Assembly: GCA_015501585.1 (NCBI GenBank)
Contig: JADNRY010000101.1
Coordinates: 124,001 to 188,000, forward strand
DNA length: 64,000 nt
Source of the DNA: Rhodocollybia butyracea
Taxonomy: Eukaryota; Basidiomycota; Agaricomycetes; Agaricales; Omphalotaceae
Reading direction: 5' to 3'
The notes under the pieces were generated by a model. The model was given only the letters and a program-made list of their open reading frames with translations. It did no database searches and was not told the origin of the DNA. Position numbers and translations under genes: made by a program. Within the stretch, counting starts at the first letter, position 1. Every line of letters starts with the position of its first letter. Shown here piece after piece: positions 56,464 through 64,000 of the stretch.

Positions 56464-58590
56464 ATGCCTTCTGGTACGTTTCCGCTATCTCTTACGCATT
56501 ATTTCTATGACTTACTTACATTTGTTCCAAGCAACTGCAAATACCAAAAAGCCAGGTACATAGTATTTTCCTCAATGTGTTTGTTCTTACTCAGTTTGAG
56601 TAGGTCCTAGGACGACTCGTTCTCAAGCTGCTCCGCCAACCTGCACAGCAGCTAAGAGAAAGCCTGACGGCAAGACCAAGTCCAAGACTGCAACACCAGT
56701 TGCCGCGTCTACTCAGGCGGAGATTCGAGCTGCTCGAGCTCAACAGAAGAAAAAGGCCGACGCTGTTAAAAAAGCGCAAGAGGCCAAGGCGCAAGGTACT
56801 TTTTTTTTCTTTCATGTCTCTACCCTTGCTAACAACCTCCAATGTTTTTCAGAGGTTCGTGAACATGCCAAGGCCATGGCCGAGGCAGAAGCCAACCAAG
56901 AGGACAACGATGTGGACCCTGACCTTTATGGCCAGGGTGATGACGACCTTGATGGCCGTCATACTAGCGCATCCCTCGCTGAGGAGGGCAATGATGCTGA
57001 TCTTTATGACCAGGATCCTGACGCCGCTGTCTTCAAGGAATCTCTCGGTGGTAGGTTATTCCTGTTTTTTTCTTATATCTATTGTTAACGGTTACCGTTT
57101 ACCTATGTAGATGGCGGGATAGGCTCAGATGATGAGCCTCATTGTGATGAGGATGGCGACGACGACGACAATATGGCGGCTGGGATGGGCCATGCCGACA
57201 ACAAGATGGACGTGGATGATACCCCCACCAACAACGTAAGTATCTTTCTATTTTTTCATTTATTTCATGTTTTAATATACCTTATATCTATAGATCATAG
57301 TTTCATCCTCGCCTCCAGTGACGCCTACCAAGAAAGCCATGGTGTGTACTCATAAGAGCAATAGGTATTCTAGCTCACCCGCCAGTGCCCACTCTGGCCG
57401 CTCTCGCTCTAGTCTCTCCTCAAACCTCTTCACGCCTCCTAGCTGTAGGTTTAAAGGAAGATTACTAACAGCAACTTTACTCCCAATACTCTCCGTGTCG
57501 CTCTGCTGGGCAAGCAAAAGGCCCGTCTCACAACTGCGGTCAAGGAACCTTTTCCAGCTGACAAGCTTGCAACATTCCTGGATGTCTTGCAGCAGGTAGT
57601 CAAAGATAACAAAGACGACGAGTTCATGGTTGGTGCCTTCTCTAGAATTTTGGCTAGTGATGATCTTCAGCGCGCACTTGTTTCTTTTGTGAGTGTAGTA
57701 TCTGAGCTTTCACTTGTCTATATTTTAACTGATGTTCTTATATTTCAGCTGGGCTATGCCCGTAGTGGGCTCTTTTCAGGCTTCATTGGCAAAGCACGAG
57801 AATGGGTTTCAAGTCGCTTTGGAATTCCAGGCAAAATGGGCGCTCCTGCTGTTAAGGAGCTAGTCGGTTGGCTTCTTGAAGATGGCAGGTTCAAATATGG
57901 TGAAATTGACACTCAGGTATGTTTCATGTCTTTTCATAACCTTTTCTAATTTATAAACACAGGCTCGCACTTATAATACTAAATTACCATTTAGTTGCGA
58001 GGGCATCGAGCATATGCTACGCCTTGAGATCTTCTCCACCAAAGGAGGTGCCAATATTGAGGTGTTCAAGGAGATAGTCAAGGCTGGTAAGATTACTGCC
58101 CCTACGTTAGCACTTATGGTGACCTGTGTAAGTTTTGTTTCCTTTTTCATTGATTATGCTAATGTCTTATCAGATTGAGCATGCTCTGAGTGAGTATTCC
58201 GATGGAGTGTACAGACATGCAGAGTTTTCCGATTCAGCCAGGCCCAGGTACATTTATATTTCTTTTCTTTAATATGAGAGCTCATCCTTTGTTTAGATAT
58301 GTTTTTCACCATGAGAGCTTCAAGAAGATCAAAAAGGGCGCTCCCAACTGGGCCAATAACTTTTCTACAGACTTGTACAAGTTGATCATGTAAGTTAGTC
58401 GCTTTGGTATGCTTCCTATTACTAATATTTGATATTATAGTACCCAATCAAACAAATCTTTCTTGCTTGATGTGGAGGCTGATGATCTAAAGGAAGTTGA
58501 TATTGCTGGTCTTGAAGCTGATGCAGTTCAGAGCATCAGTTCTCCGTTGCCTTCTTCCTCGCCTCCTCAATCTTCACCCATCCATGCTTA
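56464..58590 (+). CDS. DUF6532-like protein, about ten exons, apparently intact
   Basis: The start ATG at 56464 (MPSG) is followed by small exons joined by GT-AG introns (for example 56796-56852 joins EAKAQ to EVREHAKAM). The N-terminal third is Lys/Ala-rich and then acidic (DDDLDG, EDGDDDDNMAA), with a TPTKKAM Pro/Ser segment. The C-terminal two thirds carry the DUF6532-type fold: TLRVALLGKQKARLTTAVKE, GWLLEDGRFKYGE, EGIEHMLRLEIFSTKGG, LALMVTC-IEHALSEYSDG and YVFHHESFKKIKK, ending SSPIHA. I see no in-frame stop on this path, though the short intron near 57445 is uncertain. The function of DUF6532 is unknown to me; these proteins are often found near mobile elements in mushrooms. The gene lies inside the inverted-repeat element. 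Confidence 0.6.
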
Positions 58591-59275
58591 ATATATTTAC
58601 AATGCAGTTTATTTATTCAAGGTAGAATGATTACCATTATAGTAGCTAGTAGCTAGTGATTTTGCAATACAATGCGGTTTTTCACACATATTTTATCATT
58701 TTAAGCTGAATTAAAGTATGCTTGGGCTGTAATAAAGGGATTTAAGCATACCTGTAGTATATCTATGCAAGCTTAGGCATACCTTAAAGATAGCTAAGTG
58801 AGCTTAATGCATTTGTTCTACACCTAAGTGTATACAGGTAGGCCTGAAGTCTACTTCATGGTGACTTGAGCAGAGCTGATGTTGACTTGGGTAGACTTGA
58901 GATTAACTTGGGCCAACTTGTTAGTGACTTAGTTCTGACTTGAGCCTGCTTCCAGTATTCTCCGGTTGACTTCAACAACCTACATATAACTTAGGCTAAC
59001 TTGAGGTAAACCTACCAAGCTTGGTGGAAACTTTGGTAAACTTGGGGGTGACTTGAGTAGACCCTAGTGTCTTCAGGGGTCCACCAAACTCAACCTGACT
59101 GACTTAGGTGAAGCCTGAGCTTACCTAGGTAAACCTGGGGTCAACCTGAGTAAAGTAAACTTACAGACTCAGACTTTTGCGGCTTGAGTATATTCATAGG
59201 CTTATATGCTTTCAAGCCGCTTGTGGTACTACAGTTGACATAGATATGCTTGAGCCTGGGGGGTATTTTCCTGAT
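58591..59275 (+). repeat. Degenerate CTTGAG/CTTGGG-type repeat
   Basis: From about 58760 the sequence is a loose repeat of short units such as GACTTGAG, AACTTGGG and GTAAACTTG, alternating with AGCTTAGGCATACC. It ends at GGGGGGTATTTTCCTGATG, which resembles the end of the foldback element at 24733-25096. No gene is present. Confidence 0.5.
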
Positions 59276-59279
59276 GCAG

Positions 59280-62200
59280 GTATGCCCCACCAGTCATCCA
59301 GGTAGAACCCAGGTGTGATTTACAGACAGGAGTCAGGCCAGGTATGGACCAGGTATGAAACAGCAAGGTCCCAGATATGTACCACCTATGCACCACCAAG
59401 CATCCATATAGAAACCAGGTATGATCCACAAAGGCCACAGGTACAGAACTGCTATGAAGCAGCAAGACCTCAGTTGCATACCAGGTATGTCCCACCAGGC
59501 ATCCAGGTAGAACACAGGTGTGATCTATGGACAGGATAGGTATGGAACAGGTATTTTGAAGCAGGGAGGTCCCAGTATGGCCATAAAAGTGTGTAATAAA
59601 TCAGGCAGTGAAGTGCATCAAATGCAACAATGTTAAGACAGTCATTTGCAATTATCTTCTGGCATATCACCATGTTATCCTAGGTCTTTCCATTTGTTGC
59701 AATGTTCTCAAGTCCTGATGCACTCCAGTTCAACACAGCTGAATCGGCTACACAATGTGTCATAATAGAAAAAAATAAATCTCTCAGGCCAAGTTAGTGA
59801 CCTGGTCATTGGAACTGTACTAGCACTACATATACATTCGCATACATAATTTCAACTTCAGTGAAGGACTCAAAGCTTAGGGTTAAGCTTGGAGCTAATA
59901 GCACAGCGACCTTTAGGCAAATTGTCAATAAACTCAAAAGTTCCCATATCAATGAGAGACTTGAGCTCTGTGTCTACAGCCTTCAGCCAAGAGGCCAAGT
60001 TAGGACCGCAGAGTGCTTCCTGAAGAGTGCGGGGCTCTGAGGCTCCCTGAGCATGGACAGTGGCCATGAAGGCCATGGCGACACCTTCTGCAACATCTGG
60101 TCTATTGCCTGGTGCAGCTTCTGGAGGATCTGGGGCAATGTCAGGTTCTTCATGGAAGCAGGCAGGTATCTGTACCTGTGGCCTTATCTGGTTTCTACCA
60201 GGATGCATGGTGGAGCATAGTTGGTACATATTGGGGATGTTGCTGTTTCATACCTAGTCGGTACCTATCCTGACTCTTGTCCGTAAATCACATGTGGGTT
60301 CTACCTGAATGGCTGGTGGGGCATACCTGGTACACAACTGGGGTCTTGTTGCTTCATACCTGTTCTGTACCTGTCCTGTCCATAGATCACACCTGCTTCA
60401 TACCTGTTCCATACCTGTGGCCTCTGTGCATCATACCTGAGTTCTATCTGGATGCATGGTGGAGCATAACTTGTACTTATCTGGGATCTTCCTGCTTCCT
60501 ATGTGTTCCATTCCTGTCCTGTCTGTAGGCCACACTTGGGTTCTACCTGGATCCCTGGTGGGGCATACCTGGTATGCAACTGGGGTCTTCCTGCTTCATA
60601 CCTGTTCTGTACCTGTGGCCTCTCAGGCGGACCATACCTGGTTTCTATCTGGATGCATGGAGGATCATAGCTGGTACATATCCCGGACCTGTGGCCTCTG
60701 TGCATCATACCTGAGTTCTATCTGGATGCATGGTGGAGCATAACTTGTACATATCTGGGATCTTCCTGCTTCCTATGTGTTCCATTCCTGTCCTGTCTGT
60801 AGGCCACACTTGGGTTCTACCTGGATCCCTGGTGGGGCATACCTGGTATGCAACTGGGGTCTTCCTGCTTCATACCTGTTCTGTACCTGTGGCCTCTCAG
60901 GTGGATCATACCTGGTTTCTATCTGGATGCATGGAGGATCATAGCTGGTACATATCAGGGATCTTGCAGCTTCATATCTGTTCTGTAACTGTCCTGTCTT
61001 TAGATCACACGAGGCTTTTATCTGGATGCTTGGTGGGGCATAACTTGTATGCAATGGGAGCCTTGCTGCTTCATCCCTGTTCTGTACCTGTAGCATCTGT
61101 GGTGTGGATCATACCCGGTTTCTATCTGGATGCACCGCCCTCAGGTTGGCTGGGGGGTCAGCCAGGTTGGCTTAAGGTTACTTGAGTGTAGGGGGCATTT
61201 TCCTGATGATGCTTCACCATGCATCCAGAGAGATCCCAGGTATGATCCACAGAGGCCACAGGTATAGAACAGGTATGAGGCAGCAAGACCACAGTTGTGT
61301 ACCACTGTACCAGGTACCAACATTGTTGCATTTGATGGCTTCAATATCTAATTTATTACACACTATTATGGCTGTCATGGAGCAGCAAGTTCCCAGTTAT
61401 GTACCAGGTATGCTCCTCCATGCATCCAGATAGAACCCAGGTTTGATGCACAGAGGTCACGGGTACGGAACAGGTATGAAGCAGCAAGACCCCGGTTGTG
61501 TACCAGGTATGCCCCACCAGCCATCCAGGTAGAACCCAAGTGTGATTTATGGACAGGAGTCAGGACAGGTATGGACCAGGTATGAAACAGCAACATCCCA
61601 GATATGTACCAGCTATGCTCCACCATGTATCCAGATAGAACCCCAGTTTGATGCACAGAGGCCACAGGTATGGAAAAGGTATGAAGCAGCAAGGCCCCAG
61701 TTGTGTACCAGGGATGCCCCACCAGGCATACAGGTACAACGCAGGTGTGATCTACAGACAGGACAGGAACAGAACAGGTATGAAGCCCAGTGGCATACCT
61801 GGCATGCTCCTCCATGCATCCAGATAGAAACCAGGTATGATCCACAGAGGCCACAGGTATGGAACAAAGCATCAAGACCCCAGTTGTGTACCAGGTATGC
61901 CCCACCAGGGATTCAGGTAGAAGCCGAGTGTGGTCTATGGACAGGACAGGTATGGAACAGATAGGGAGCAGGAAAATCCCAGTTATGTACCAGCTATGCT
62001 CCACCATGTATCCAGATAGAACCCAGGTATGATGCACAGAGGCCACAGGTACGGAACAGGTATGAAGCAGCAAGGCCCCAGTTGCGTACCAGGTCGGATG
62101 CCCCACGCCTCCAGGTAGGACCCAGGTGTGATTTAAGGAGAGGACAGGTACAGAACAGCAAGATCCCAGATATGTACCAGCTATGCTCCACCAAGCATCC

Positions 62201-62410
62201 AGATACAACCCAGGTTTGATCCACAGAGGCCACAGGTACAGAACAGGTATGAAGCAGCAAGAGCCCAGTTGTGTACCAGGTATGCCCCACCAGATCCAGG
62301 TAGAACCAAAATGTGATTTACCAACAGAAGTCAGGACAGGTACAGACCAGGTATGAAACAGCAACATCCCAGATATGTACCAGCTATCCTCGACCAGGCA
62401 TCCAGGTAGA
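59280..62410 (+). repeat. Large minisatellite block
   Basis: Units of about 45 bp alternate: GCATCCAGATAGAACCCAGG, TATGATCCACAGAGGCCACA, GGTATGAAGCAGCAAGACCC and CAGTTGTGTACCAGGTATGC, with variants. The strand on which this reads switches: from 60170 to about 61140 the complementary form (CATACCTGG, TTCTATCTGGATGCATGG) is on the plus strand, and it switches back near 61190. Open frames on both strands through this block are periodic by-products. Confidence 0.85.
59892..60168 (-). pseudogene. Captured fragment of copia pol
   Basis: The minus strand encodes EEPDIAPDPPE, RPDVAEGVAMAF, VHAQGASEPRTLQEAL, SLIDMGTFEFIDNLPKG and AISSKL, matching the copia element at about 3655-3930 with a handful of changes. 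Both ends pass directly into minisatellite or flanking repeat sequence. It is a partial sequence without LTR. Confidence 0.9.
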
Positions 62411-62414
62411 ACCC

Positions 62415-62525
62415 TTATGAATCCTATGGCATCCTAGGATTTTGGGCTTGTCCCTTGCCTGTCAAGGCTCTTGAGGATTCCCTTGGTATCCTAGGCAAGC
62501 CTAGGCTTGCCCAGGTTCCATGCTA
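62415..62525 (+). repeat. Half copy of the foldback element
   Basis: CTTATGAATCCTATGGCATC and the following TTGGGCTTGTCCCTTGCC, GTCAAGGCTCTTGAGGATTC and AGGCAAGCCTAGGCTTGCCC segments match the right arm of the element at 24733-25096 in reverse complement. The other arm is absent. Confidence 0.75.
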
Positions 62526-63099
62526 TTGGCTGGACAGGCCCGATGTCACAACAAAACATGGCAGATCCAAGTTCCACATCAGATCTGATCAATTGATCAA
62601 TTGGGCGCTCCTGATGCAAGAAGGGCACTTTGCTGTCAAACAAAGAATAATTTTGCCGGAGCTTTGGTGCGGATCTCAGCCAATAGAACAAACAGCATCC
62701 TAAAATGTTTACTATTAAACAATTGCAACTTCTCTGAGCTGTTTTCCAACAACAGTGTGAGTGCTGGGAAGTCGCCGTGTTGCCACGTCACATACCAGCT
62801 CCGGTCATCCATTTGATTGGTCCAAATCAGGTGAGAACCGATCAACGACTGGCAAACCTGCAGCACACAGAGGTGGCCACTTTATGTGCATTCTTCACTT
62901 GTACCCTCATATACTCAACTTAATTCAAAAAAAATGACTCTAAGCATGTTTCATGTTTTATACCTGTTGGCTGAAAGAGATACAAACATTGCCATCGACA
63001 AGGAACTCAAACAATAGGGTAGAATTTACTATCAATTTGGAAATTGATCCATAAGTTGATACGCACTAGTCGCAGTTGGGTGCTCTGCACTCAGGTAGG
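62526..63099. other. No recognisable gene
   Basis: Unique sequence between the repeats and the right arm. Short frames have no domain. Confidence 0.35.
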
Positions 63100-64000
63100 C
63101 GCCATAAAATCCCAAACTGATGACTTTATTTATGTTTCGGTTGCCTGATCACATCAACCTGGGAAACAGCAGGGCTGGACCAATCGCAACCCACCAGTCA
63201 TGTTACACCAAGTGCCAGATATGTACCAAATACACAGTTACACAGATATGCACCCAGTATAAAACACTGAGGGTACAAATAGGAGTAACAGGTATGTATC
63301 ACTGAGGCTACTTATAAGTACCAGTCATGTTTCAGTACTGTATAATTATGACCGGATGCCGCATAATGCATAACAGGACCCCCAAGCATGGGGCATTTTG
63401 CAATCCGTAATGCATAACAGGAGGGTCCGAGCATGGTATTTCTCAAAATGTCACAAATTTTCACGGCGGGCCTTTGGCCCACCTATTTATTTGTAAGGAT
63501 GGACACAACTCCTGGTTAGATTCCAGTACCTGCGGGAAACACCCATGGGAATACCTGGAAACCTGTAACCCACGGGTGCCAACAATCATGTACGCACCTA
63601 TCAAGGGAGTACAAGACATACATAATTGTGGCCTCAGTGTTACATACATGGTGCCTATCTGTATCCTTAGTGACATATATTCAGTACATATCTGGTGCCT
63701 TGGTGTAATGGAACAGGTACCTATTTGTACCCTCCGTGTTTTATACTGGGTGCATATCTTGGGTCTTGATGGAGTGTATCTGGTACATATCTGGTGCTTG
63801 GTGTAACATGACTGATATCTATCTGTAGCCTTGGTGGACCATTTCTGATACATATCTGGTGCCTTGGTGAAACATGACCAGTACTTATGAGTAGCCTCAG
63901 TGATACATACCTGTTACTCATCTGTACCCAATATTGTCCTGCAAGGCTCTAGATAGGCACCAAGCATAGAACATGGAGGCTGTCGATAGGTACCAGTTCA
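63100..64000 (-). repeat. Right terminal inverted repeat arm (cut by window end)
   Basis: It is the reverse complement of 53108-54009. I see one single-base indel (GGTTGCGGATTGG on the left against the complement of CCAATCGCAACC on the right). The arm continues past the window. Confidence 0.9.

Larger units (their letters stand above)
53108..64000 (+). mobile_element. Large element bounded by long terminal inverted repeats (over 10.8 kb, right end cut)
   Basis: Arms of at least 901 bp face each other in opposite orientation (53108-54009 and 63100-64000), enclosing 9,090 bp with two plus-strand genes (54023-56131 and 56464-58590) and long minisatellites. The structure is that of a large DNA transposon. 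I see no recognisable transposase between the arms, so the mobilising enzyme is either the unnamed first gene or supplied elsewhere. The near-identity of the arms suggests recent movement or gene conversion. The outer ends, and therefore target duplications, are not visible here. Confidence 0.7.

Noticed and set aside
59280..62367. Long Trp/His/Tyr-rich open frames on both strands (for example 330 codons at 61375-62367 minus)
   Set aside because: They are periodic translations of the minisatellite with frames open on both strands; no start, splice or domain evidence.
1..64000. tRNA or rRNA genes
   Set aside because: I looked for clover-leaf-like and conserved rRNA segments by eye and found none that I can support; a covariance-model search would be needed to exclude them.

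Overview
The window looks like a filamentous basidiomycete, most likely an Agaricomycete. Introns are short (about 42-60 nt, GT-AG). One gene is a NACHT-WD40 (NWD) receptor with near-identical WD repeats, and there are DUF6699-, DUF6532- and BAHD-type genes. The rest is dominated by copia and gypsy retrotransposons, MITE-like elements and minisatellites. This is an accessory, repeat-rich region with few intact host genes.

Layout. 588-5687 is a complete-length Ty1/copia element with 320-bp LTRs differing at two bases but a multiply broken gag-pol. 5.7-11.2 kb is largely non-coding and holds a MITE (6698-7130), degenerate tandem repeats and an array of hairpins (about 10.6-11.2 kb). 11.4-14.87 kb holds two convergent, decayed genes of a type that is high-copy in Agaricomycetes. 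14869-26286 is a decayed gypsy-like element whose segment 15678-19487 is inverted; flipping it back rejoins both the split 5' LTR and the gag-pol frame. 26287-28280 is a second gypsy integrase fragment split by a copy of the first element's leader. 28.6-30.7 kb has a second hairpin array with an invariant loop and covarying stems, a tandem repeat, a TA-flanked MITE and a solo LTR.

31.5-48.2 kb is the gene-bearing core: a BAHD-like acyltransferase (minus strand, one 50-bp intron, one apparent frame break near the start), three broken paralogous copies of a repetitive surface-type protein, an intact-looking DUF6699 gene, and the NWD receptor at 42493-47889. The receptor has eight exons that I could join without a break into 1,684 codons, with 18 back-to-back 126-bp WD40 repeats plus one divergent repeat. 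A roughly 2-kb direct duplication (36985-39000 and 48045-49950) brackets the receptor and carries a truncated second DUF6699 start.

52.6-64.0 kb is most of a large element with long terminal inverted repeats. The left arm (at least 53108-54009) and right arm (63100 to the window end) match with one 1-bp difference seen. Inside are a broken conserved multi-exon gene, an apparently intact DUF6532 gene and about 3 kb of minisatellite that has swallowed a fragment of the same copia family found at the left end. No transposase is recognisable in it. TGA codons standing where the reading frame otherwise continues recur across several unrelated elements, which would fit C-to-T decay of CGA codons.
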